A stretch of 64,000 bases of DNA from Effrenium voratum (taxonomy: Eukaryota; Sar; Dinophyceae; Suessiales; Symbiodiniaceae), in assembly GCA_963377175.1 (NCBI GenBank), contig CAUJNA010001018.1, positions 55,740 through 119,739 on the forward strand. Direction: 5' to 3'. The position numbers and the translations under genes were made by a program. The notes beneath the pieces are model-generated. The model made no database searches and was not told where the DNA came from. It saw nothing but the letters and a program-made list of their open reading frames with translations. This document shows positions 51,800 through 60,039 of the stretch, piece after piece (the first letter of the stretch is position 1; each line of letters opens with the position of its first letter).

Positions 51800-51939
51800 A
51801 AAGGCCGACGACGTCACGCTGGCAACCCTGGGCGAGGTGCTGCTGGAGCCCACGCTCACCACGCTAGGAAATTTTTTGGTGCGCTCCAACAGCCAGAGCT
51901 CCGTGGCCTCGGCCAGCTTTGCGGTGGGAGGCTTGTAAG
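51800..51939 (+). pseudogene. C-terminal fragment matching the left inverted arm
   Basis: Forward frame ADDVTLATLGEVLLEPTLTT, LGNFLVRSNSQSSVASASFA, VGGL then stop. The part from LGNFLVRSN on is the inverted partner of 50,033-50,105. Here it ends in a stop where the left arm reads on into integrase-like sequence. It overlaps the end of the polymerase gene on the other strand. Confidence 0.45.
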
Positions 51940-51944
51940 AAGCC

Positions 51945-54714
51945 GCGACGGTCTGGCGCGCCGGCTGCTGCTGTAGACCTCGAGGTCCGCGTAGCACGTC
52001 AGGGGCGCGAGCTCTGCGGAGGCCTTGCCCCTGTAGCGCAGCAGGCTCTTCTCGGGCCCGGGCAGCGGCACTTTCCGAGTGCGCTCGGCCATCTCTCGAT
52101 AGCACTGGGAGGCGCGGTGCCGCTGCCAGGAGGCCTTCTTGGCGAAGCGGGCCATGCACCTCGGGCACTTGTGCTCCATGCAGCCGCCGGTGTTGGTGGG
52201 CGTGGCTCCCAGGGTCAGCCCCCGCCTGCTGACCAGCGCCTGGAAGTTGTGGATCAGGCTGTAGTGGCCGCTGTGCAGGAGAAGCAGCACGGTGTGCCGG
52301 ACGACGCCCGTGCCGCTCGGGGCGCGCTGCTGGAGGACGTGGTAGTACTCCAGCCCGTCCGTCCCAGGGTCTGCTGCCACACGAAGACGAAGACCTCCAC
52401 CCGCCCGGCGTTGCGGAGCTCGAAGGCCTCGATGTCGTCGAAGTTCACGGGGCGGTCCGTCGGCAGGCCTGAGAAGTCCACCCCCGCGTCGGCCAGAGCG
52501 GGCTGCCAGCCCGGGGGGCGCGGTCCTCGGCGGCCGGCCAGCTCGGGGTAGAAGAAGGAGCCCGAGCAGCTCACGGTCCTCTTCCGCTCCTGCCAGGTGA
52601 GCCCTTCGACCCCGAGGCAGTGCGCGAGGACGCACCACATGAAGCAGCGGTGGTCCTCGTTCTGAGGGTTCCAGATGGCCTTCTTCTTGGCCAGGGTCTC
52701 GGGCAGCTCCTTCCAGCAGCCTCCCGCCTCGTTGGGCGGCGGGGGCGCGGGCATGCCGTGATGCCCACGACGGTCCAGTCGGACTTGGGGAAGCGGGAGC
52801 GCTCGAGCGCGACCTCGAACTTCGTCCTGATGGCCGCCATCATGGTTCCGGCGCGGGCCGAAGGAGACCAAGCCGGCCAGGCGCTGGCCCCGGTACTCCT
52901 GTCCCACCGCCTCCGCAGCACCTCGTGCTCCTCCGGAGCTCTCGGATCCTGGCGCCCCGCCTCAGCCTCAGCCCGCAGTACTGCGCCGGGCTGCTGATGG
53001 CCACCTTGGGGCTCTCGCCGGCGGCCATGAGCTGGCGCCGCGCCTCCCGCAGGTCCTCGCACCAGAACAGCCCCGGCTGCACGTCCGCGGCGTCGAAGCG
53101 CCTCCACTCTTGGGCGGCAGGGTCTGCCTCGCCTCGCCCCGGTAGAGCACGCGCGCCGCCTGCCTCTCCAGCACCTGCTTCACGGCCCTGTACATGTAGC
53201 AGTGCCCGTCGAAGGCCAAGAAGCGCACGGTGCGGTGCTCCTTCAGCGCCGGATCGTAGCTGTCCACCAGGTCGCCCTGCGAGCTCAGCACGCGCATCGG
53301 CGCGTTGCGCCACACGCAGAACTCTCGCACCTCCTCGGCGGAGATGCCGAGGCGCCTCCAGTCGTGGCGCAGCATGGCGTCGAAGTCCGCGCACACCTCC
53401 TCCACGCGCAGCTGCAGCAGCTCGGCCAGCTGCCGGGGCACGCAGAGCGGCTTGTCCTCGAAGGCGCTCTGCAGCACGCCTTTTTGCAGGGCAGCTGGAA
53501 GCTCACGCTCCTCAGGCCCCTCATGCGCTGGCGCAGGAGCGTCTCCACCTCGGCCCTGGAGTTCCTGTAGTGCGTGCTCTGGGTGCTGACCACCCAGTGC
53601 CCCTCAGGGTCGAGGAAGTAGGTCTCGTCCGAGAGCTGCAGGATGGGGCCGCCCGGCCAGCAAGGCCTCCACTTGTTGCCTGACCCGCTGCGCCACCTGC
53701 TCCTCCGTGAGGTGTGCCGGGTGCCTCGTTGCGCCGCCCAGCTCGTTCACCGGCAGCCAGTCCCTGCGCTCGTAGCCCGCGCCGGCGTTCCGCCCGCTGC
53801 GCCGCCACCGGCACGTGGACCAGGTACTCGTAGTACTTGTCGCGGAAGAAGCCCTTGCCCAGCTTGGTCAGCCGGTGCTCTCCGCCCTGCAGGGAGCGCA
53901 CAAGCTTCTTCTGCCCGTTGCGCAGCAGGATGTAGTCGTTGGAGGCCCAGGGGGAGTAGTAATTCTGGCCCCCGGGCCGCACAGCAGTTAGTCACGAACG
54001 GCGCCATCCCCTCCCGTCGAGCCGCGGCGCCCGCCGTCCGCCTCGCTGATGCGTTGTCGTTGTCTCATCCAACTTGCCATTCTGTTTTACGGGGCCAGAT
54101 TTTTTTGGTTGGCCGCGCATTCTCCCCGGCCATACCTGCACGTATGGCCGGGGAGAATAGCTTTTTACACGGTTTTTGTCTCCCGACTCGTTTTGCACGA
54201 TTTTTGCATGGCATGACATGATTTTTGCATGGTGTTGCATTGCTTGATTGTGCTTGGCATGTACCCCCCAAACCCCGAAGTTTTTTGTCAGGCTGTCGTG
54301 CGTGGAGGAGTCTCCAGGCCGTGTAGGAAGTCTAGGAGTGCCGAGCAGGCGCAGTGCCGGGCAGGCGTACGCCGAACAGACGTTTTTTTCGCCCGCCCAG
54401 TCCACCGTTCCGGGCCTCACGATCCACGGCGCCAGCCTGAGGAAGTAGAGCGTGAGCTCCACCCTGTCCTCGTCCTCATCGTTCGCAGCCGGGCGCATCA
54501 GCAGGATCTGGAAGCTGACCTTCGCGAGGAAGGGCAGCCAAATTGCCAGCAGGTCTTGGAGCCGGTCCACCAGCAGCCGCATGGCGTCGATGGTGAAGAC
54601 CTGCTGGCCAGGAAGAGGGCGCAGCCGCAGCTTGCGGGTCCAAGCGGCCCCGCGCGGGCGCAGCTCTGTCACAGCGGCCTCAGCGCTAGGAGCGCGCGGC
54701 TCCTCCAGAGGCAC
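51945..54714 (-). pseudogene. Polinton-type DNA polymerase B, N-terminal part only
   Basis: Minus-strand chain of frames. N-terminus 54,714-54,370 (TRKLRLRPLPGQQVFTIDAM, RLLVDRLQDLLAIWLPFLAK, RVELTLYFLRLAPWIVRPGT); a foreign stretch 54,370-54,010; then NYYSPWASNDYILLRNGQKK, LTKLGKGFFRDKYYEYLVHV, RTVRFLAFDGHCYMYRAVKQ, FWCEDLREARRQLMAAGESP, PQNEDHRCFMWCVLAHCLGV, DFSGLPTDRPVNFDDIEAFE, LLLLHSGHYSLIHNFQALVS, a C2HC zinc-finger-like CPRCMARFAKKASWQRHRAS, and LTCYADLEVYSS, the exonuclease I motif (D-x-E). This order (D-x-R-C-F-x-W; N-F-x-x-I-x-x-F-E; HY-x-x-I; zinc finger; Y-A-D-x-E) is the signature N-terminal half of protein-primed PolB of Polintons and adintoviruses. The rest of the exonuclease and the whole palm (D-x-x-S-L-Y-P, D-T-D) are absent. 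Frameshifts at about 53,500, 53,100, 52,900 and 52,260. Confidence 0.85.
54119..54158. repeat. Perfect 17-bp inverted repeat (hairpin)
   Basis: ATTCTCCCCGGCCATAC, a 6-base loop CTGCAC, then GTATGGCCGGGGAGAAT. All 17 pairs are perfect. It sits in the 360-bp stretch that interrupts the polymerase N-terminus, next to T-rich direct repeats GATTTTTGCATGG at about 54,198-54,232. It could be a terminator, a small mobile-element end or a recombination site. Confidence 0.9.
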
Positions 54715-54893
54715 CGCCCGGACGGCGCTGAGCCCCAGGCGGCCCCAGATGCAGCTCGGAGGTCATGGCGCGAATTGGTTTGAGCTGAATAAATTGCTTT
54801 CTATAGAAAAATAATAAAATATTCAGTCGGTCGGACGAGTGCTTCTTTTTTTCTGTAGCGTTCTGTCCTGGCTTCTGTTCTGTCCCGGATCAC

Positions 54894-55478
54894 TCACAGC
54901 AAGTCGGTGGCGCTGCCCTGCAGGTTCAGCGCAGTGAGGAGCTCTCTGGAGGCCTCGTCCAGCTCCTTGCGCGCCTTCTCAAGCCGCTCCAAGGCGGCGA
55001 GGGCAGCCAGCGAGATTGGCAGCCGCTCAGCGATCTTCTTGCTGACGAGCTGCTCCTCCACCTTGAAGAGCTCCCTCTCGATCTGGGCCAGCGTCGCGAC
55101 ATCGCGCGTGCGGATGCGGCGCTGCCTCAGGGCCTCGCGCTTCTTGCGGAGCGCTTCCATCGGCGCCCAGCTCTCCTGCCCGCGCTCCTCGGCCACGGCG
55201 GGCATGCGGGCCGCGCGGTTCAAGCGCTTGCGAAGCTTAAGCTGCAGGTCTTGCGCCCGCTTCAGCATCTCCTTCCAGTCCAGGATGTCGACCTCCTCCG
55301 CCGGGAACCTGCCGGCGAGCCCATCAGCAATCAGCCGCTCCAGCACGGGCGCTCCCCGAGCGAGCTCGTCGTGCAGGCGGCCCACCTCTTCATGAGAGGC
55401 TCTTCAGCGCCTCGGCATCAACGGCGGCTTCAGCACAGGCCTCAGCTGCTCGCGGCGCTCCAGGATGTGGGTGGCCAT
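54894..55478 (-). pseudogene. Coiled-coil protein of the viral block
   Basis: ATG at 55,478 (MATHILERREQLRPV), an in-frame TGA after about 24 codons, then 163 codons in the same frame: EVGRLHDELARGAPVLERLI, DWKEMLKRAQDLQLKLRKRL, MEALRKKREALRQRRIRTRD, LAQIERELFKVEEQLVSKKI, LERLEKARKELDEASRELLT. Heptad leucines and alternating charge give a long coiled coil. Family unknown. It follows the SSB-like frame within about 12 bp if that frame ends at the TAA near 55,490, and precedes the polymerase, so these three look like one minus-strand cluster. Confidence 0.5.
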
Positions 55479-55486
55479 TCTGAATT

Positions 55487-55998
55487 TTTTTACTGAGCAA
55501 AAAAGGCTGCGGCATCGGAAGGCTCAACCCGCACATGCCGCTCATCAGCCACAAGCTGCGCGCTCTCAGCCTAACGCGCGCGGCGCAGTGAGCCAGCTCG
55601 GCGGGGCGGTCCGCAAACGTGCCGCCGGCGTTCCAGAAGCGCGCGTGGGCCGGCAGCTGGGCTTTCAGCATCCAATCGCCGCCGCGCGATTGCCTCACAG
55701 AGGGCAGCAGCCGCTGGCGCACGGCCTCGGGTGTGAGCTTCGCGTCGAAGACGCGCTCGGATGCGGCCGCCAGCTGCTCGACCAGATCGGTCTCGGCCCG
55801 CTCCCAGAAGAGCCTCGCGCGCTCATCGGTTGCGAAGCTCACGCTGGGGCGCTGCCCCTCGGAGAAGGCCCTGGGCTCCCTTGGGATTTCCAGCGAAGCT
55901 TCGCTCTGCCAAAACAGCGGCTCCAAGCACAAGAATTTGCCACCCTTAGCATTGGAGCGCACCTCGCCCAACTTCCACACGCTAGCCTGGCTCGTCAT
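55487..55998 (-). CDS. Possible ssDNA-binding protein
   Basis: Start chosen at 55,998 (MTSQASVWKLGEVRSNAKGG), where a short AT-rich gap separates it from the divergent methyltransferase at 56,103. Further: KFLCLEPLFWQSEASLEIPR, ARLFWERAETDLVEQLAAAS, RGGDWMLKAQLPAHARFWNA, AHCAARVRLRARSLWLMSGM and CGLSLPMPQPF. The end (a strand with R-x-x-x-L-W-x-x-x-G-x-C-G-L-x-L) resembles the last strands of OB-fold ssDNA-binding proteins encoded next to replication genes in large and Polinton-like DNA viruses. That is a weak pattern match. The frame continues to 55,390, but a one-base slip in the T6 run at about 55,500 would end it in AFFAQ and TAA just before the next ATG. Confidence 0.4.
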
Positions 55999-56102
55999 CC
56001 TTTTCTGTCCCCGATAAAAAAAGATTGGTCCGAGCATGCGAAACTGCTTGACCCGCGCCCTTGCCTGTGCGTGCTTTGTTGTGCTGGTGGTAATTGTTAA
56101 AC

Positions 56103-56756
56103 ATGCCGAGACTGCTGGAGCGGTTTTGCGGCACAAAGTCGATTGGCAGAGCCTTCGAGGCGGCAGGGTGGGAGGTCGTTTCCCTGGACATCGTGTCGAA
56201 ATTTGAGCCCACGATCCTGTGCGACATCCGGAGCTGGGACTACGCGCTGTTTCCGCCGGGGCACTTTGACATGGGCTGGGCCAGCCCGGTCTGCACGGAG
56301 TACAGCCGAGCTCTGACGATGCGCCCTCGACGACTCGAGGAGGGCGACGCGCTGGTGCTCAGAGCCCTCGAGATCATGGAGCAATTCGACCCGCTCATGT
56401 GGGTCATAGAGAATCCGGCCACCGGGCTGCTGAAGACCCGCCCGTTCATGGAGCGCCTACCCTGGGTGGACGTCACCTACTGCATGTACGGGACTCCGTA
56501 CAGGAAGCAGACCCGACTGTGGACCAACATGCGCTGGAGACCGAGCCGAGGGCTATGCAGGAGCGGCAGCCGGTGCGACGCGTGGGAGGACGGGAGGCAT
56601 CTGAGGGGCGCTCAAGGGGGGCCTCGACTCATGGGGGGTCAGCGTGAGAGGGTCAGGGGGCAGTCGCGCGAGCTTCTTTACAGCATTCCTACGGCGCTGT
56701 GCGAGGAGATTGCGCGCGCGGCCACGGCAGAGCTTGCGGATCGGCTCCCGGACTGA
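56103..56756 (+). CDS. C5-cytosine methyltransferase-like protein
   Basis: 217 codons from ATG 56,103 (MPRLLERFCGTKSIGRAFEA); a TTG nine bases upstream is less likely. Motif I is F-C-G-T-x-S-x-G-R-A-F; strand 2 ends VVSLDIVSKFEPTILCDIRS; motif IV reads HFDMGWASPVCTEYSRAL, with A-S-P-x-C where G-P-P-C-Q is usual but the Cys kept; motif VI reads LMWVIENPATGLLKTRPFME (I-E-N-P). Then LPWVDVTYCMYGTPYRKQTR and a C-terminal LYSIPTALCEEIARAA, the Y-x-x-P end seen in these enzymes. At 217 residues it is about half the size of bacterial enzymes and lacks an obvious target-recognition domain. It could methylate DNA or be an inactive SAM-binding relative. The middle of the C-terminal part (RSGSRCDAWEDGRHLRGAQG) reads oddly and may be frameshifted. 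Confidence 0.65.
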   Translation: MPRLLERFCGTKSIGRAFEAAGWEVVSLDIVSKFEPTILCDIRSWDYALFPPGHFDMGWASPVCTEYSRALTMRPRRLEEGDALVLRALEIMEQFDPLMWVIENPATGLLKTRPFMERLPWVDVTYCMYGTPYRKQTRLWTNMRWRPSRGLCRSGSRCDAWEDGRHLRGAQGGPRLMGGQRERVRGQSRELLYSIPTALCEEIARAATAELADRLPD

Positions 56757-56848
56757 AGCAAGGGGCATTTCTTATATCATTTTTTTTCTTAGCAGGCATG
56801 CGCTCCGACGGCGGCCAATAAGCCGCCCCACGTGGCATAGCGCTCACT

Positions 56849-57472
56849 GCCCGAAGACTGCGCCTCCGCACTTTGGGCAGGACTTGCAGCTGACGCGGCA
56901 CCCGTCTATCTCCCGCGTCACTCTCAGCAGGAGCGGGTTGCCCCACAGCTGCAGCTCCTCCAAAGTGCGCGCGGCATCTTCGATCAGCAGCCGCGCGGCG
57001 TGCAGGCAGCGCATCAGTCGCTGCAGGGCTTCTCAGCGCAATCCAGCACCTGCGCAGCCGCGGCCAGGGTCAGCTCCAGGAAATCGCCCTTGGTGTCGGC
57101 GTTGAGGTGCGCGAGCGAGGGCTCTGGAGCCAGCCAGTCGAACGTCTGCGCCCAAAGATCGTCTCCAGGATCTCTGGTCATCGCACGGCACCCGTCCTTC
57201 GTGAGGTAGGACTCCAAAGCGCCGTAGGGGCAGGGGAACCCGAAGTCAAGCCCGCTGACTCGGATGCCCCCCGTGTAGGACAGGCTCTTCCTGTCTCTGC
57301 GAGGATGCAGCAGCAGCGCCGAGAACAAGCCGCTCAGATCCAGCAGCTTGGAGATGCGCTCCACCGCTTCCAGCGCATCCGGAAGGGCGGCAGGCTGCTT
57401 GGCCGCCCACTCCTCCATGGCGACCAGCAGGCTCTCGCTCAATGCGTGCTGCGTGGCAACGGTGCAAGCCAT
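56849..57472 (-). pseudogene. Small protein with C-terminal zinc ribbon
   Basis: ATG 57,472 (MACTVATQHALSESLLVAME), EWAAKQPAALPDALEAVERI, LSYTGGIRVSGLDFGFPCPY, GALESYLTKDGCRAMTRDPG, DDLWAQTFDWLAPEPSLAHL; the frame stops at 57,014, and the next frame carries on LHAARLLIEDAARTLEELQL, WGNPLLLRVTREIDGCRVSC and KSCPKCGGAVFGQ with a stop at about 56,849. The end has four cysteines (C-x3-C-x2-C-x2-C), a likely zinc ribbon. One frameshift near 57,020 explains the break. No family recognised. It lies between the methyltransferase and the minisatellite. Confidence 0.5.
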
Positions 57473-57559
57473 GCTCGATCCACTCAAACGCTTCGGTCCA
57501 TGCGAACAAATAATTCCCTAGATCCGTCTCCACAATGATCCGTCTCGGACTAGAATATG

Positions 57560-58725
57560 TTTTTTTTTAGGCGCTCGCCGGGCTGGAGGTGGAAAGTCTC
57601 CTAGGTAGTGGCGGTCACCGGGCTGGAGGCGGGAAGATCCGTCTCGCCGATGATCCGTCTCTCAACAATGATCCGTCTCGCCGATGATCCGTCTCTCAAC
57701 AATGATCCGTCTCGCCGATGATCCGTCTCTCAACAATGATCCGTCTCGCCGATGATCCGTCTCTCAACAATGATCCGTCTCGCCGATGATCCGTCTCTCA
57801 ACAATGATCCGTCTCGGACCTGGGAATATAGGTCTCCTAGGTAGTGGCGCTCACCGGGCTGGGGTCGGGAAGATCCGTCTCGGAGCAGGGGCTTTAATTC
57901 TTAATCTAAAAAGGAGAGACGCTCACCGGGCTGGGTCGGAGAGATCCGCTCGGAGCAGGGGTTTAAATTCTTGCCTAAGGAGAGGGCCGCTCACCCCCAG
58001 GAGATGGGAAGATCCGTCTCGGACCTGGGAATATAGGTCTCCTAGGTAGTGGCGCTCACCGGGCTGGGGTCGGGAAGATCCGTCTCGGAGCAGGGGCTTT
58101 AATTCTTACTCTAAGGAGAGGCGCTCACCGGGCTGGGGTCGGGAAGATCCGTCTCAGAGCAGGGGTTTTAATTCTTGCTCTAAGGAGAGGCGCTCACCGG
58201 GCTGGGGTCGGGAAGATCCGTCTCGGACCTGGAATATTTTTCACAGTCCTCCTAGGTAGTGGCGCTCCCACCCGGGGAGCTGGGGTTCGGGAAATCCTGT
58301 CTCGGAGCAGGCCTTTAATTCTACTCTAAAGGAGAGGCGCTCACCGTGCTGGGGTCGGGAAGATCCGTCTCCCGGAGCAGGGGCTTTTAATTCTTACTCT
58401 AAGAAGAGGCGCTCCACACCGCTGGAGGTGGAAGAATAGGTGGGAAAGAATCCGTCCAACCTGGGAAATATAGGTCTCCACCGGAGGCCCTCGGGAAGAG
58501 CCTCTCGGAGGAGGGGCTTTAATTCTTACCTAAGAGAGGCGCTCTGCCGGCTGGGGTCGGAAGAATCCGTCTCGGAGTCGGACCAGTTTAAATTCCTCCT
58601 CTAAGGAGAGGCCTTCGCACGGGCTTGGGTCGGAAGATCCCGACTCGGGCAGTGGTTTAGGTGATGCCGAAGGAGAGGCGCTCCCCCGGCGGGTCGGGAA
58701 ATCCCGTCTCGGGAAAGATCCGATC
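57560..58725. repeat. Compound minisatellite built on GATCCGTCTC
   Basis: Two nested periods. 57,635-57,810: five or so 34-bp units GATCCGTCTCGCCGATGATC plus CGTCTCTCAACAAT. 57,570-58,725: about ten 85-130-bp units, GATCCGTCTCGG then either ACCTGGGAATATAGGTCTCC plus TAGGTAGTGG, or AGCAGGGGCTTTAATTCTTA plus CTCTAAGGAGAGG, followed by CGCTCACCGGGCTGGGGTCG. The units degrade to the right. It separates two minus-strand gene groups of the viral block. Confidence 0.9.
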
Positions 58726-59019
58726 TCAAAAGCGGTTTCCTCCGCCGTGGCGCATCCGGGCCAAGTCCTCGTCCGTGGCCTCGGCGGGAGTGCGGAAGCC
58801 TTCCTCTGGAATCGCCCTCAGGGGCGTGTGCTGCGGAGGCTGCGGGTTGGGGTCCTCGCTGGACTGCACGAAATCGTCCAAGTAGAAGTGGCTCGTGACG
58901 AACGTGGTGGCCTTGCGGTCCGGCTGGTCCAGGGGCAGCGGCTCATTCCGCTCCAGGTAGCCCACCACCTGCTCGAAGCGCGGGCGCTGGCTGAAGCCGT
59001 GGGCCCGAAGCGTCTTCAT
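58726..59019 (-). CDS. Small protein of the viral block
   Basis: 97 codons from ATG 59,019: MKTLRAHGFSQRPRFEQVVG, YLERNEPLPLDQPDRKATTF, VTSHFYLDDFVQSSEDPNPQ, PPQHTPLRAIPEEG, ending MRHGGGNRF right at the edge of the minisatellite. The C-terminus may have been replaced by repeat-derived sequence. The ATG lies about 8 bp past the stop of the upstream frame. Short, proline-rich, no known domain. Confidence 0.45.
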   Translation of the reverse strand: MKTLRAHGFSQRPRFEQVVGYLERNEPLPLDQPDRKATTFVTSHFYLDDFVQSSEDPNPQPPQHTPLRAIPEEGFRTPAEATDEDLARMRHGGGNRF

Positions 59020-59030
59020 CTCTTTAAGGG

Positions 59031-59313
59031 TTACTGCGCGGCAACTTCGCCCGCTGCGCGTTCGACGCCCCTGCGCTCGGCACGCGCGTAGCGCAGCTGA
59101 GGGACCTGGCGGTGCACTGCCTCTGTCAGCCGGCTCACGTCGTCTAGGTGCCGCTGCCCCTCCTGGGCTAGCCGGCGTTCCCCTAGCCAGGCGTTGAAGG
59201 CCTGCGCCTCCTCCAGCTCTCGCTGGCGCTTCAGCAGCAGCGGCTGCAAGTTGCAACTGGGGTACGTCCTGCGAAACCACCTGAGGCTCGTTGCGAGGTT
59301 CTAGGGACATCAT
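59031..59313 (-). pseudogene. Small charged protein, frameshifted
   Basis: ATG 59,313 (MMSLEPRNEPQVVSQDVPQL) followed, after a one-base shift at about 59,249, by LQPLLLKRQRELEEAQAFNA, WLGERRLAQEGQRHLDDVSR, LTEAVHRQVPQLRYARAERR and GEVAAQ, stop at 59,031. If the shift is a sequence error the product is about 94 residues, helical and charged. It is closely followed by the 97-codon frame. Unknown family. Confidence 0.4.
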
Positions 59314-59485
59314 GGTTTTTACACTAGGACGCTAGCTCCCGCCGTCAGCCGGTCGTACGCCGACTGCCTCTCCAGCATGCGCATGGCGCGCTCGGACGAG
59401 GCGCTTCTACAGGCTCGGGCCGTACCTCCTCGGGCCGTACCTCTCGGGCTTGGGCTGTACCTCGGGCTCGGGCTCTAGCTGTGGC

Positions 59486-59959
59486 TCAGCCTTGGGCGCT
59501 GCCTTGGGCTTGGGCGCTGCTTTGGGCTTGGGAGCTGGCGCGGCGCTGTGGGCTATCTGCGAAGTCGTCGCAGATTATAAGCACCTGATACAGCTTCTTC
59601 ATCTCCAACTTCTTGGATGTCTCGGTGATCTTGCGCTGCCTCTGGATGATGTCCCGCAGCGCTGCCTCGTCCCACTCGTCGTAGTAGGCCCTCTCCCGTT
59701 CGGTGTTCACCCCCAGGTCCTCCTCTATGTACTTCTTGACGGGGATCCAGCCGTCGTCGATATTGATGGACGGACTGAAGATATAGATTTTCTCGAAGAC
59801 TCCGCGGTATTGCTCCAGAATCATGCTGATCAGCGCCACGGTTTTGCCGGACTTGCTGGGGCCGAGGAAGATACCTGTACATGGTACCAGGGGCACCACG
59901 ATATCCGAGGGCTGTTTGCTGCTGTACTCGGCCGTAGGAAACAGCTTGATCTTCCCCAT
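59486..59959 (-). pseudogene. A32-type DNA packaging ATPase, truncated
   Basis: Start at ATG 59,959 (MGKIKLFPTAEYSSKQPSDI); the open frame extends further upstream but this ATG follows an 80-bp gap to the divergent adenine methyltransferase. Walker A at residues 33-40 is G-P-S-K-S-G-K-T; then VALISMILEQYRGVFEKIYI, FSPSINIDDGWIPVKKYIEE; Walker B at 127-133 is LIICDDF. This is the FtsK/HerA-type packaging ATPase of Polinton-like and nucleocytoplasmic large DNA viruses (strand with Y-I-F-S-P after the Walker A helix). After Walker B the frame turns into Ala/Gln/Ser repeats (SSQAQSSAQAQGSAQG), so the C-terminal third with the Q/R sensor motifs is lost. It would power genome entry into capsids. 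Confidence 0.8.
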
Positions 59960-60039
59960 GACTTTGTTCCTTTGCCTTACTTGCCAAATTCGACGCAGGG
60001 AAGCCGGGCAGTGAGACCGGGATAAATCTAAAGGCCGGC

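Noticed and set aside
52925..53683. 252-codon forward Arg/Ala-rich frame
   Set aside because: Antisense of the polymerase N-terminus, which shows family motifs on the minus strand.
57560..58725. CRISPR-like regular repeats
   Set aside because: Units are contiguous or merge into longer periods, there are no unique spacers of constant length, no cas genes, and the genome is eukaryotic in character.
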